From NCBI RefSeq assembly GCF_000744095.1, contig NZ_JQLI01000008.1, positions 3,100,001 to 3,164,000 on the forward strand: DNA of 64,000 nucleotides, in the 5' to 3' direction. The stretch's first letter is position 1; every line of letters starts with the position of its first letter. Origin of the DNA: Cupriavidus necator A5-1. Lineage in GTDB: Bacteria; Pseudomonadota; Gammaproteobacteria; Burkholderiales; Burkholderiaceae. The notes below the pieces were generated by a model, which did no database searches, was not told the origin of the DNA, and worked only from the letters and a program-made list of their open reading frames with translations. Shown piece after piece: positions 33,273-42,571 of the stretch. The position numbers and the translations under genes were made by a program.

Positions 33273-34762
33273 TTTTTCGCCTTGTTGGAGTCGGGGTATT
33301 CGCTTGGTGCATTGCCGTCTGGTGCTCCATTGGCGGGCAGCGGGGCCGTTGGCAGGCCGAGCTCTTCTTCCCGCTTCTTATCGGCCGCACGCTCGTCGTC
33401 CACCTGCTCGGGGTCGTCGCCGCGCTCGGAGATGACACTGGAGCGCGACCGGAAGCCCGCGGTGACTTCCATCTGCTTGCCCTGCACGTCTTGAACGGGA
33501 TGGATGTATTGCCAGCCGTGTGGGGCCCATTCGACTGCCTTGGCGTCCTCGGCAACGGACGTCGGCAACGCGCCGACGAGCACAGCCTGGTCAACCCAAG
33601 CGTCGCGAACCCGCTGGCAGAACATGGGAATGAGCACATGCCACTGCCGCTGCTCGACAAAGCGGCGGAATTCCTGGATGACGACGCGCAGCGTCCGGTC
33701 AGACACGTTGATGATGTCGCCCGACAGCAGCTCATACGGCACGCCCTGCCCTGCCGCAGTTGCAAGGTGCTGCGTGCGCATATAGTCCGCGTAGGTCGTA
33801 CCGGCCTCGGGCGGGTCGCTGAACACCGCCTTCTCGCCTGGCAGAAGCTCCTGCGAGATCCCGGGCTGCAAGGCCGCGACCGGCGTGCCGTCCGTCTCAT
33901 AGTTGATCGCCTCGCCCGTGAGCGGGTCGATGCCATCAGGACTCGTGGGCACCTGCTTTTCGATGAACACCGTGAACAGGTTGGCGAGCTTCTGGCGTTC
34001 GAGTACTGCGTCGTCGAAGTCAGCAACGTTCCGCAGACGTGCCAGGACAGACGCGAACTCAGGAACACCGCGGAGCTGGCCGGGGCGCTTCGGCTCGAAA
34101 ACGTGCAGGATCTCGTCGGCCGGCACGCGGATCAGTTGCGACTTGTCGATGTTCCCGGCAACAAAGTCGGTCGGGTGAGCTTTGTAGAGCCAGTAGGCGA
34201 CGCGGGCGCCCAGGCGATCCAGTTCGATGCCCTGGCGGATCTTGTTGCCCGTCGGCAGACCCGGCCACGAGTCAGTGTCGAATTGCGGGCAGTAGTCCGA
34301 CTCGATGACCTGAACCTGGAACGGCACCTCCATCGATCCTTTGCGGCGCCACCGCTTGCGCCCGAACACCTCGCCCGACTCGACCCACGAGCGTGTGACC
34401 AGCGCCTCCTGCGCATAGAAGTTCAGCACACAGTCGGCATCGGACTGTGCCACCCACCTATCCCATAGGCCGGTAACCATCTCCTTGAGTGCGTTGTCCT
34501 TGATGCGCTTGGCGCGTGGCACGATGCCGGTGCCGACCAGGTTTGTCACCCACCGCTGACCGCCGGCGCTGGCTGTCCAGTCGTTGCGCGCGGCGTCGCG
34601 CGCTCGGTCGCGTACCTTCGGTGCCGAGGTGATTGCCCGATTGGGGCCAGAAGACGGCGGGCGCCACCCGCGCATGCGACGTCCGTTTCCGCCTGCGTCG
34701 TACTGAGCGACGATCGACGAGATAGCGCGGGAAACGCCGTTGCGGAATCGATCAAACATCAC
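33269..34762 (-). CDS. Portal protein (lambda gpB-like)
   Basis: A 497-aa protein with RDRARDAARNDWTASAGG and TNLVGTGIVPR near the N-terminus, ADEILHVFEPKRPGQLRGVP in the middle, and EFRRFVEQRQWHVLIPMFCQ near the C-terminus, all typical of the lambda-type portal. The dodecameric ring forms the DNA entry vertex. It overlaps gpW at the start (4 bp). Full length. Confidence 0.9.
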   Translation of the reverse strand: MMFDRFRNGVSRAISSIVAQYDAGGNGRRMRGWRPPSSGPNRAITSAPKVRDRARDAARNDWTASAGGQRWVTNLVGTGIVPRAKRIKDNALKEMVTGLWDRWVAQSDADCVLNFYAQEALVTRSWVESGEVFGRKRWRRKGSMEVPFQVQVIESDYCPQFDTDSWPGLPTGNKIRQGIELDRLGARVAYWLYKAHPTDFVAGNIDKSQLIRVPADEILHVFEPKRPGQLRGVPEFASVLARLRNVADFDDAVLERQKLANLFTVFIEKQVPTSPDGIDPLTGEAINYETDGTPVAALQPGISQELLPGEKAVFSDPPEAGTTYADYMRTQHLATAAGQGVPYELLSGDIINVSDRTLRVVIQEFRRFVEQRQWHVLIPMFCQRVRDAWVDQAVLVGALPTSVAEDAKAVEWAPHGWQYIHPVQDVQGKQMEVTAGFRSRSSVISERGDDPEQVDDERAADKKREEELGLPTAPLPANGAPDGNAPSEYPDSNKAKK

Positions 34763-34971
34763 TTGTACCCCCGGCCGCCGTAGTACATCTGCGTACGTCG
34801 GCGCGGCGGCGTGGGCGTCTGCTCAACCAGCTGCCGCCGCATGTCGTCGCGTGCCTGGATAAGTTCGCCGATCGAGGCGTAGGTGATGCTCTGACTGCCG
34901 AGCGTCACCCGGCGCTCGCCTGCGGCGATGGCCTTGTTCAGCACGTCGATTTCGGATTGGGTGACCGGCAT
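34759..34971 (-). CDS. Head completion protein gpW-like
   Basis: Seventy residues, MPVTQSEIDVLNKAIAAGER, with the hydrophobic core ITYASIGELIQARDDMRRQL, matching the size and helix-hairpin pattern of gpW, which plugs the portal before tail joining. Between terminase and portal as in lambda. Confidence 0.8.
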   Translation of the reverse strand: MPVTQSEIDVLNKAIAAGERRVTLGSQSITYASIGELIQARDDMRRQLVEQTPTPPRRRTQMYYGGRGYK

Positions 34972-35043
34972 GGGGTGACCTTGGATGGATGCACGCCGAT
35001 TCTCGGCGGCACACCATCCATGCGCCTGCGGTCAGATTTCGTC

Positions 35044-37176
35044 TCACCCCATGTACGGCGAACGTGAGACGCGGCGACGCCGAGGCTGTTGCGCCGGGGC
35101 TGGAGCGACGGCCGGCGCGATAGGGGTGTTTTCCTGCATCTCCCGCCGATCTTCCCGGGTAATCAGATCGCTGTTCTCGGCCAACGGCCGTGCCCACGGC
35201 GGGGCCTTGTCCCAATCCTTTAGCTTGTCGAGCGACAGGCGAAGGCAGCCGGCGCGGATGTAGCCGGCCAGGTCGAACGCCTCATTCCGCTTGCGCACCT
35301 GCTTCCAAACCCCATTCGGCAGACGCACTTCCGACCGGAACATCTCATCGTAGAAGGCCGGCGACAGCCAGCTCGGCAGGTGGATGTATCCGGCGCCCGC
35401 TTTCTGCCGCTTCAAACCGGTGGAAACCGCGTCTTTCAGTAGGTTCGGGTTCAGCATGTAGAGCGGGATGTCCCCCTCTTTCCCCTTCTTCCCGCCCACC
35501 AGCGACTCGCGGATGATGGGCGCAGTCTTGGTGGAGGCGCCCTTCACGAGCATGACTCGGGAGGCGTAACCCTGAATGCGGATGCGACGGTACCAATCGT
35601 AGGCCTTGTCCGTAACGCCGTCCTCGCCGCCAGAGTCGACGATGGCGAGCTTGATCTGGAGTTCCTTGCCCTCGATGCTCGTGCGGTACGTCGCGCGCAC
35701 GACCCGCTCTGTGAGCAGATCCCAGTCTTCGGCATAGGAAGCGGGGTCGATTGGCGCGAACTCCTCCCCCACGCCCGGCCTCGCGGACTCTGTGATGGAG
35801 TAGCGGTCGATCAGCCATTGCTCCATGTGAGGGCCGATAGCGTGCGCCTGCACCACGAACCGGGCATTTGCGCCACCCTGGACGTCGACCGACGCCATCA
35901 CGCAGCGTGCCTCGTCGGGGATGACATACCGCTGCAAGTCGTCTTCCTTGCGACTGGACGGGTCCGCGCTGTTTCGAGCGGCTTCGGCCAGCAGTCGGGA
36001 CATATAAGGCATGCCCTGGTCGACGTTCACTGTGTTCTTCAGCGGTTCCTCGTCGCCGCTTAGCTCATACTGGCGCAGCGCCGTGAAGTAGCGCAGCAGC
36101 AGGGATTTCCAGGACTGGAACGCCGCAGCCACCCCTCCGACCCAGTAGCCCGCTGTTGGGGCGACGACCGCCTCGCCAACAGGATCGTCGTCGATAGTCA
36201 GGCGCACCCCTTCGGGTAGCCAAAGCCCGCAACGATTCAGCATGGGCTTCAGTTTCGGCGCGTGCATGGCACCGCAGTGCGAGCAAATGATGCGGTTGTA
36301 CTGGTCTGCCAGCAGGTCCAGACTGTCTTCCCGCACCATCTGCCCGAGTTGGTCGAGCGGCGGCAGATGGAACAAACCCATGCCGGGCTCGGCCTCGAAC
36401 CACTCACGGCAGTCGGGGCATTTCCAGTACCAGCGGCGGCGGTCGGAACCGTTGTAGAGGCCGAGAATGCCGTTCGTTGGAGGGGCCTCGTGCGGCGTGG
36501 CCGGCTGCCAGTTGGGGTCGGTGAGATCCCGGCCCGGGGACGACTCGGCCAGCGCCATGCCGCGGGACATGAACGTGGTCGTCCGCTTCAGCCCTAGCGG
36601 AAACGGCGCGCCTTCCCCACCGATGTCGTCCGGCATGCGGTCGAGATCGGTGAAGGCCACGTATCGGTAGGTTGAGCCCGACAAGTTTGAGACGGTCGGC
36701 CAGCCAATCTTCAGCCACATGCCGTGCTTGAACTGCTTGTCATGCACGGTGTCGTCCTGGCTCGCCCCGGACTTCATCTCGGCCAGGCTGGGCGAATGCC
36801 GCAGCGCCCGGTCAATATCCGTCTTACTGAACTCGCGGGCCTTGTCCTGTGACATCTGCACGAACAGCATATCGCCCGGGTCGTTGACGACTGCATGCGC
36901 CATCCATCCCAGCAGCAGAGCCGCGGTCTTCCCGGTCCGCGCAGGTCCAACAAACGCCAGGGCTTCGTGACGCCGGCTGGCGAGCATGTTCATCGGCTCG
37001 ACCATGTACGGCGTCTCGTCGGGCGACCAGGGTGTCGCCGGGCCGCCGGTCTGCTTGATGATCAGGTTCTGCGCCGCGCCCTCGCTCACCGACACCCGCT
37101 TCGGCGGCCGGAAGGCGGCATAGGGGCTGATGACATCGGCTAGCGCCACGTCGTAGTGTTGGAAGTCGTCAAGCAT
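35044..37176 (-). CDS. Terminase large subunit (GpA-like)
   Basis: The start MLDDFQHYDVALADVIS at 37176 overlaps the small-subunit gene by 8 bp and is preferred over the longer frame. The ATPase Walker A is GPARTGKT (residues 77-84). A zinc-ribbon-like pair CPDC and CSHCG is present, and the nuclease region carries IVDSGGEDGVTDKAYDW. At 710 aa it is full length for the GpA family. It cuts and packages DNA at cos-type ends. Confidence 0.92.
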   Translation of the reverse strand: MLDDFQHYDVALADVISPYAAFRPPKRVSVSEGAAQNLIIKQTGGPATPWSPDETPYMVEPMNMLASRRHEALAFVGPARTGKTAALLLGWMAHAVVNDPGDMLFVQMSQDKAREFSKTDIDRALRHSPSLAEMKSGASQDDTVHDKQFKHGMWLKIGWPTVSNLSGSTYRYVAFTDLDRMPDDIGGEGAPFPLGLKRTTTFMSRGMALAESSPGRDLTDPNWQPATPHEAPPTNGILGLYNGSDRRRWYWKCPDCREWFEAEPGMGLFHLPPLDQLGQMVREDSLDLLADQYNRIICSHCGAMHAPKLKPMLNRCGLWLPEGVRLTIDDDPVGEAVVAPTAGYWVGGVAAAFQSWKSLLLRYFTALRQYELSGDEEPLKNTVNVDQGMPYMSRLLAEAARNSADPSSRKEDDLQRYVIPDEARCVMASVDVQGGANARFVVQAHAIGPHMEQWLIDRYSITESARPGVGEEFAPIDPASYAEDWDLLTERVVRATYRTSIEGKELQIKLAIVDSGGEDGVTDKAYDWYRRIRIQGYASRVMLVKGASTKTAPIIRESLVGGKKGKEGDIPLYMLNPNLLKDAVSTGLKRQKAGAGYIHLPSWLSPAFYDEMFRSEVRLPNGVWKQVRKRNEAFDLAGYIRAGCLRLSLDKLKDWDKAPPWARPLAENSDLITREDRREMQENTPIAPAVAPAPAQQPRRRRVSRSPYMG

Positions 37177-37558
37177 CGTTGGACTCCATCCGCTCAAAGA
37201 CGGCAGCCAGCTCGCCAAGCGCCTCATCAATCTGTCGCCCCACTTCCTCCGCGACTTCCGGCGCCAGAGCGAGGCGGCGCTCGAGGTGATCGGGCAGCGA
37301 GCGCAGAGTCTGGGCAATGGTGGCGTAAGCGGTCGCGGTCGCCTGAATGACCGCAGATCTCGCGACGTATTCGCCACTCTTGATCTTGAACTCCAGCTCG
37401 TTCAGGTCGGCCTTTGCCGATTCGTTACGCGCCCTGGCTTCCTCGAAGTCTTCGATAGCCTCCGGCTTCACGTATTCTTTCGGCTTCCGGCCAGCGCCAG
37501 GGCGGGCGCCCCCGTGGCCATTACCCTTGGCGGCACGGGGCTGCATCGTCTCGCTCAT
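37169..37558 (-). CDS. Terminase small subunit-like DNA-binding protein
   Basis: A 129-aa protein with the N-terminal GGARPGAGRKPKEY, a basic motif common at the start of small terminases, then a helical domain (SLPDHLERRLALAPEVAEEVG). It overlaps the large subunit gene and is preceded by an ATTA/ATG overlap with a small HTH gene. It recognises the packaging site and recruits the large subunit. Confidence 0.75.
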   Translation of the reverse strand: MSETMQPRAAKGNGHGGARPGAGRKPKEYVKPEAIEDFEEARARNESAKADLNELEFKIKSGEYVARSAVIQATATAYATIAQTLRSLPDHLERRLALAPEVAEEVGRQIDEALGELAAVFERMESNDA

Positions 37559-37809
37559 TAGCTCCCGCCCCCTGCGCCAGTGCCGTCAGCCGGGGAAACG
37601 CTGGCCACAGGACCGGTCAGCCAGGCATGCAACTCGGTCGCGCGCACGAAGGCAAGGCCGCGTTCGCCCAGCTTTACCAGATTGACGGGAATGTCTCCCC
37701 GCTTGATCGACGCCTCCAGCAGGTCAACGGAAATGCCGACCACGGCTGCGGCTGCGGCGAGCCGGTAGAGGCCAGGTGGCGCGGACGGCGCGACTTGATT
37801 AATTTCCAT
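37558..37809 (-). CDS. Small winged-helix/MerR-like DNA-binding protein
   Basis: Eighty-three residues with PPGLYRLAAAAAVVGIS and a second helix SIKRGDIPVNLV, then FVRATELHAWL, the pattern of excisionase/MerR-like wHTH domains also used by Nu1. It is the first gene of the packaging operon, so it may be the true cos-binding subunit. Glycine-rich tail. Confidence 0.6.
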   Translation of the reverse strand: MEINQVAPSAPPGLYRLAAAAAVVGISVDLLEASIKRGDIPVNLVKLGERGLAFVRATELHAWLTGPVASVSPADGTGAGGGS

Positions 37810-38200
37810 GCCCGCATGGTGCGATTTTCAGTGCTGGGGCGTCCTGCGGCTGGATTTCGGGGGCTAGAGAGAATGTTTCGGGGCTGCGGCGCCCGTTTCA
37901 CGGTTAAGCCATGGGAATTGCTGCCCGAATCAAGTTTGAAAACCCGAAAAACCCCCGCAGGCCGCGGCTCTTTGGCCCCGCACGTAGCATTTCCCCTATA
38001 GGGACCCCAGCGATTGGCCGTGCCCTGGTTCAAAATAGCCGCCCGAAGAGCTAACAGGGGCCGATGTCTGAGGCGGGGCGACGGCACCCCAGATTTCTGG
38101 CGGCAGCAGACTGGCTACCTCAGTAGCGGTTGCGCGTGCTCGACACACGCTTGACCGAAGTGGGTGGTAACGACCGACGGCTTACAGCCGACCCTTCCAG
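37810..38200. other. Non-coding region upstream of terminase, expected cos/packaging site
   Basis: No supportable gene. It holds GC-rich stretches including CCCCGCAGGCCGCGG and a GCGGGGCGACGGCACCCC segment near 38075-38092. In lambda-like phages the cohesive-end site lies just before the small terminase gene, so cos is expected here, but no exact nick site can be read. Confidence 0.4.
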
Positions 38201-38367
38201 ACCGATTCTGTTGAAAAACTCGATCCGCCCCTTCAGAAGGCCAGACCTGTCAAAACTTGACCTCTCAGATCGGCCTGTATTGAATGATCGTTGATCGGTT
38301 GAGGGGGTTGGGTACCCCCGAAATCCCGTCGGAAACCGATTCTGTCGAGTTTCTCAACAGAATCGGT
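38201..38367. repeat. 167-bp miniature inverted-repeat element
   Basis: The first 23 bases (38201-38223, beginning ACCGATTCTGTTGA) recur inverted at the other end with one mismatch. At the right end ACCGATTCTGT and ACAGAATCGGT also form an 11-bp-arm palindrome (38335-38367). No coding capacity inside. It looks like a MITE or end-to-end IS remnant. Bases 38368-38586 carry no gene I trust. Confidence 0.6.
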
Positions 38368-38586
38368 CATTTCCGGTCATTCGAATTTCAACCATAATGA
38401 ACGCTACCGAACTGGCTTCCGCGGATGTCGCTCCAGACGCGCCCTGCGCAGACGTGAGGCAAGGTCCTGTCGCCCAGCAGTGAGGCGAGTTCCCAGTGAT
38501 TGCCGCAAGAATCAAGTCTTTCATTCCGCGCGACAGCGGCAGCATCGGATTCCAAGGGCCGACTGGCGTTCCGTTATCTTCCATGC

Positions 38587-39786
38587 TCATGAGCATTTAA
38601 GGGTAACTAAGAAGCAAGCATTGTTCGCGTTAATATGCTGCCCACTCCCCACGAAATTATTCAGATTTGTGGGCTGAAAGAGATACGATCCAACCAGAGG
38701 AAATAAAAAAGGAGTTGTCGGATTGACGTGCACTGGAAAATTTCGAACTTGGCCATCTGGATCAGTTTTTTGGCAGGCCCAGTCAGCATAGCCACCACCA
38801 GTAAAACATTCGACAGTCCTAATAGATGTCACAATTATCGATGAGCTGTTAGTGAATTTAGGAATATCAAGAGACCAAATGAAATTCGTTTCGCTTGAGC
38901 CCGTGGCACTTAGCAGTCGCGTACTGCCGGTATCAACTCGGTGGATGTGCACGCTGTCTTTAGACGTGCAATCCGCGTTGTCCACGACGCTTAAAGTGTA
39001 ATCTACATCTGGCGGGGCGGGGGATGCAGTTACACCTGCAAGCACGGGTGGATTTTTCCCAAGAAAACCTGTGATATTTTGGAGGCCGGGAGCACTAATC
39101 TCTGCCGAAACTGCACTTTGCTGATTATCGATAACCCAATATAGCGCAAACTGATCTTTTGGACAGACCCAAGCTTCTTTCGGCATGTAATAGCGTGCCT
39201 GCTCCCGCTCGCCTGCTGTAATATCGGCTAAAGTGACATACAAGTGAGCAGTCGCGGAGCAACTGTGTTTGCTATTATGCCCCGAGGCCATCGGTTCCGC
39301 GAGTATTCCTGCAGGAAGGTTCGATCGCAGCGTGAAAGGATCCCCGTGGGCTTCAACGAGACGCCCCTCCTTCATGCTTAACTGCCCTCGCTCGATGATT
39401 GAAACTCTAATCGGGCGGGTAATGCCGAGTCGGGCCATTTGATGAATTCGCGCTGGGTGCAGCGTAAACGCGAATGTCAGGTGAAACTCCTCCGTCTCCC
39501 GATTCAAAATACCGGTGCAGGCGGGCAAATCGAAGTCCTCCCTGGTCGTTACCAGATCTTTAACCTCAACCACACTTCCTTGTGGCAGCGCGATCTGAAA
39601 CGGGTCCCATTGCAAATCTACATCTGCCAAACGGATGGGGGTCAGGGGAGAATGTAAGGTAGGCTCAAACAGAATCGTTATTGTGCCGCAACCCTTTAGG
39701 TCAAGTTTGCCGCCACCGAGTCTCTGCCCAAGCTGAAGATGTGGGGTTGAACAAATAGAAAGTTTGCTAGTGAACGTTAGCGGCAT
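38587..39786 (-). CDS. Moron protein (399 aa), unknown
   Basis: Clearly lower GC than its neighbours. Starts MPLTFTSKLSICSTPHLQLG behind GGAGAC. The N-terminal half is beta-rich (GCGTITILFEPTLHSP, EFHLTFAFTLHPARIH). A middle segment PVLAGVTASPAPPDVDYTLSV resembles an Ig-like strand set, and several cysteines lie in the C-terminal third. No signal peptide or membrane segment. No family recognised. Between the late activator and terminase, the classic site for morons. Confidence 0.6.
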   Translation of the reverse strand: MPLTFTSKLSICSTPHLQLGQRLGGGKLDLKGCGTITILFEPTLHSPLTPIRLADVDLQWDPFQIALPQGSVVEVKDLVTTREDFDLPACTGILNRETEEFHLTFAFTLHPARIHQMARLGITRPIRVSIIERGQLSMKEGRLVEAHGDPFTLRSNLPAGILAEPMASGHNSKHSCSATAHLYVTLADITAGEREQARYYMPKEAWVCPKDQFALYWVIDNQQSAVSAEISAPGLQNITGFLGKNPPVLAGVTASPAPPDVDYTLSVVDNADCTSKDSVHIHRVDTGSTRLLSATGSSETNFIWSLDIPKFTNSSSIIVTSIRTVECFTGGGYADWACQKTDPDGQVRNFPVHVNPTTPFLFPLVGSYLFQPTNLNNFVGSGQHINANNACFLVTLKCS

Positions 39787-40640
39787 GGCTTTGTCTCCGT
39801 TTTCCCTGAAATCCGGACAGTTGTCTCATCGGTTTGCGCAGGCCCATCCCGGATGGAGCGTGCCCAGCGCCCCTCGCTGCGAGTATTGCATCGACAAACG
39901 CGACCTCTTCGGTCGACTCTATACCTTCCTTCGCCGCCGCATAATTACCTCCTCCATGAACATTCAAAACCGTGCTAACGTGTACGCGTCGCGCAAATCA
40001 AACCATGGGGAAATCACACCGCAACTTGCAGGCGGCGACATACGGCCCCTCTTCTTGAATTCCCCGTATTTGTTTAGGTCGTTAAGCTTCGGGCTAAAAC
40101 TAGATTCCTGCACATTTAGCGCCGCATCCAAAATTTAGACTCAATATAGTTGCCACCTATACGTACTTCAAGGGCCAGTTCACACTCGTTTCTATCTCGA
40201 ATTGACGTTGGTGCGATAGTTGGCGCCAATGAACCAGAAATTTGTGCACGGTAGTCGATAAATTTTCATTGGATTTTCAAAAATGGAACACTCTGAAAAT
40301 TACTTAATTCTGTAATAAATATAGAAGAGCGGCGCAGATTTCCAATCTGTCAACACTAGCCGCGGGGAGGCGACCGACGTATGTTTTACAGCGGCCTAGC
40401 AGCAGGTCGCTGAAATACTCTGCCGGAGCGGTCTCCAGCTATGTATAGATGGTTGCGCTATTCTTGTTGCTTCCGTCGCGACGGCAATCCGCGGAGTTTG
40501 CTGCTCGGCGGCAGTCGGCCCCGTTCCTGCGCAACGCCGGCACCCAGACAGCCCTTTCCTTCCCGTCCCGCAATTTGGCGAAGATCCATAAAGGCCGCTG
40601 ACTGGTGGGCTGGAGAATTGCGTCAGGTAGGGCGCAGGAC
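39787..40640. other. Intergenic region with late-promoter potential
   Basis: Mostly AT-rich to 40350, then GC-rich. A 66-codon minus frame (39767-39967) starts after an ATG at 39967 and overlaps the moron start, but its composition is unconvincing. The stretch lies just downstream of the Mor-like activator and before the late genes, where an activator-dependent late promoter would be expected; none can be defined by eye. Confidence 0.35.
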
Positions 40641-41111
40641 TTAGGAGAGTGGCAGAGTCAGTTGAGCGGCGGGGCTGGCTTGGTCGGGTCGCTCGGCTTG
40701 GGCTGTGCTGCGCGGTATTCGCCCTCGGGCCCGCAGGATCATTGGGATCAGCCCCTTGCTCTCGACATGGGTGCGGAGTTGCTGTACCCGGCGCTCGGTG
40801 ATACCGAACTCCGCGGCGATCTCGCGCGTACCCGCACCATGTGCCAGGCGTTCCGCGATCAGGCGGTCGCGCCGGTCCATCGCTTCCAGGTGTCCGCCGG
40901 GAATCCACAGTGTCTCGCTGCCGTATGCGGCAACCAAGCGGCGGAAGGCGGCATGCCCGATCAGCCGGGCGACCGGGTGACTCTTGTCGGCCGTGGCAGG
41001 GATATATACGTTGGCGCCACCGAACCAAGCCACCAGCAGTGAGGTGGCCGTGTAGCCAATCTCAGCACTCACATCCTCCAGCACTCCGTTTGCCTTGATT
41101 CTGTCCATCAT
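40641..41111 (-). CDS. Mor-family late transcription activator
   Basis: A 156-aa protein. Residues about 45-110 include AAFRRLVAAYGSETLWIPGG then a helix-turn-helix AHGAGTREIAAEFGITERRVQQL, matching the Mor/C activator family of Mu and relatives. Last gene before the late region and oriented toward it, so it probably switches on the head, tail and lysis genes. Proline-rich tail of 20 residues. Confidence 0.75.
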   Translation of the reverse strand: MMDRIKANGVLEDVSAEIGYTATSLLVAWFGGANVYIPATADKSHPVARLIGHAAFRRLVAAYGSETLWIPGGHLEAMDRRDRLIAERLAHGAGTREIAAEFGITERRVQQLRTHVESKGLIPMILRARGRIPRSTAQAERPDQASPAAQLTLPLS

Positions 41112-41119
41112 GTCCCCGC

Positions 41120-41536
41120 TCAGTCAAAGACAACCCCGTAGGTGGAAGCGGCGTGAGCCTCGACCTGCCTTATGTATTCCGCCATGGCGCCGACAGTGAT
41201 CTCGCCGCGGGCGATTGATGGCTCGACCAGCACTACTCGGCCGTCCTGCAGGCGATGTTCCTCCGGTGGCAGGAACCGCTCCTTCATGTGCTTGTGCCAC
41301 GTCGCCTTGCTGAACCGGCAACCAACGACCACCGCCTGCTCGGCGATCGGCTCGATCACCGCCACCCAGTAGAAGCGGACCTGCTCTTCCGTGCGGTCAG
41401 CACCGTCGTCCACCAGGATCACCCTGAGGGGGCGGCCGTCGCTAGCCATCGCCGGCGCCGCCGCCTTGACGGTGGCTATCACCGCCTGCCAGTCCGCCCG
41501 GCCCCGGAGGGTGAACTCCCGGTAGACCTCTGCCAC
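41120..41536 (-). CDS. NinB-like recombination protein
   Basis: A 138-aa protein; the middle GCRFSKATWHKHMKERFLPP and end RGEITVGAMAEYIRQVEAHA fit NinB/Orf of lambda, a ssDNA-binding recombination mediator. Located in the nin-like block between replication genes and late activator, as in lambda. Confidence 0.78.
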   Translation of the reverse strand: MAEVYREFTLRGRADWQAVIATVKAAAPAMASDGRPLRVILVDDGADRTEEQVRFYWVAVIEPIAEQAVVVGCRFSKATWHKHMKERFLPPEEHRLQDGRVVLVEPSIARGEITVGAMAEYIRQVEAHAASTYGVVFD

Positions 41537-41537
41537 G

Positions 41538-41753
41538 TCAGAACGACATACCGACGGCGAAATCGGTGCGCTTCATGTTGTCGACCTTGCGCGCGGTCTC
41601 GGCGCCCAGCACGATGAACTCCTGGCCGGGATGTTCGCGCGCCAGCCGTTCCGCCTCCGTCACGGCGGACTCATAGCCCGGGTGGTGGTACTTTGGCGGG
41701 GTCATCCCGGTGGGCGACCAGACGATCCAGAATTTTTCGGCGCTGTCAGGCAT
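41538..41753 (-). CDS. Small phage protein (71 aa)
   Basis: The start MPDSAEKFWIVWSPTGMTPP at 41753 is preferred because GGAAGCAAG precedes it. It contains SAVTEAERLAREHPGQEFIVLG, a beta-alpha-beta pattern common in small phage proteins that respond to nothing known. It overlaps the upstream gene by 8 bp. Confidence 0.55.
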   Translation of the reverse strand: MPDSAEKFWIVWSPTGMTPPKYHHPGYESAVTEAERLAREHPGQEFIVLGAETARKVDNMKRTDFAVGMSF

Positions 41754-41928
41754 TCTTGCTTCCTTCCTGTTTGGCACGGGCCTCAGTCAGCGTGCGCGTC
41801 TTTGCCACGGCGCACGCTATCTGCTGGCAGCGCATCCGGCTGATTCCGTAAGCGGCGGCTGCGACCGCCAAGGATTTGCCATCAATGACCAGCATGTGGT
41901 GGATGGCGCGGTTTCGGTCTGTTTTCAT
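41746..41928 (-). CDS. Small HTH protein (60 aa)
   Basis: KSLAVAAAAYGISRMRCQQIACAV is a sigma-70 region-4-like helix-turn-helix in a 60-aa basic protein. Coupled by 4 bp to its upstream neighbour. Probably a minor DNA-binding regulator of the nin block. Confidence 0.55.
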   Translation of the reverse strand: MKTDRNRAIHHMLVIDGKSLAVAAAAYGISRMRCQQIACAVAKTRTLTEARAKQEGSKNA

Positions 41929-42044
41929 CTCTGCTGCAGGTAGACATCGATTGGACCGAGCTCGAGTACGGCGCGACCGCGAGGCGCGCGCCAGTACCCC
42001 AATCCCCAGCGGAGCGGGTTGAGCCCGCGGATCTTGATGCGCAT
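41925..42044 (-). CDS. Very small protein (39 aa)
   Basis: ATG at 42044 in an ATGA overlap with the preceding frame; the product starts MRIKIRGLNPLRWGLGYWRA. Basic, with a tryptophan-rich middle. Coupling at both ends argues that it is translated. Confidence 0.5.
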   Translation of the reverse strand: MRIKIRGLNPLRWGLGYWRAPRGRAVLELGPIDVYLQQR

Positions 42045-42570
42045 CACGCCGCCTCCCGGTCTTCGTCCAGGCCGGCGGCCGGCATGCGGCGCGTGCCCTC
42101 CTTCTTCAGCCGCACGACGTTGCCGGAACGGATCCGCCGGTCTGCCTCGAAGATCGCCGCGGCGTGCTGTTGCTTCGTGACGGTGGCCAGCAGACCTCGT
42201 ACAGGGACATCGCCTCGTTGAGCCGCGGCAGGTCGCCGACACCGAGCCGGAGCGCGCGGAGCGCCTTGCACCGCTCGCCAATGTTGATCATGGCGTTCTG
42301 CGCGGCATAAATCACGGCCAAGCCCACCTCTCGGTTGCCGGCCTTCTCACACAGCACCTGAGAGCAGTTCAAGGCGTTGACGATGGTGTGCCAGTCGTCC
42401 TTCGTGGCCTCCCCGCGCGCCAGCGCCTGCACGGACCAGTGCGCGGCGCCGAGGATGGATTCGCGGTCAGACTGTTGCAGGGGCTTGTCGCTGTCGAACA
42501 GCAGCGCGGCGATGTTCGTGCGCACCTGGCGCGGCCGGTAGGCCTTGTCCCGCTTCTTCTTGGTGGCCAT
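42044..42570 (-). pseudogene. Fis-like phage protein gene with frameshift
   Basis: Frame 1 starts MATKKKRDKAYRPRQVRTN and runs well to NEAMSLYE near 42198. The natural continuation (GLLATVTKQQHAAAIFEADR to DREAA) is in another frame that ends at 42044. One base appears missing at GAGGTCTGCTG. As a whole the protein would be about 175 aa, a type common in Burkholderiales phages and sometimes annotated as Fis-like. Either inactivated or an assembly error. Confidence 0.65.
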
Positions 42571-42571
42571 C

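Noticed and set aside
33266..34468. 400-aa plus frame over the portal gene
   Set aside because: Antisense shadow; the portal frame has clear family motifs.
38060..38100. Exact cos nick site
   Set aside because: A GC-rich candidate segment exists, but no match to a known cohesive end could be established by reading.
38354..38596. 80-aa minus frame ending in the inverted-repeat element
   Set aside because: Ends inside the repeat, odd Ser/Ala composition, no ribosome site; probably spurious.
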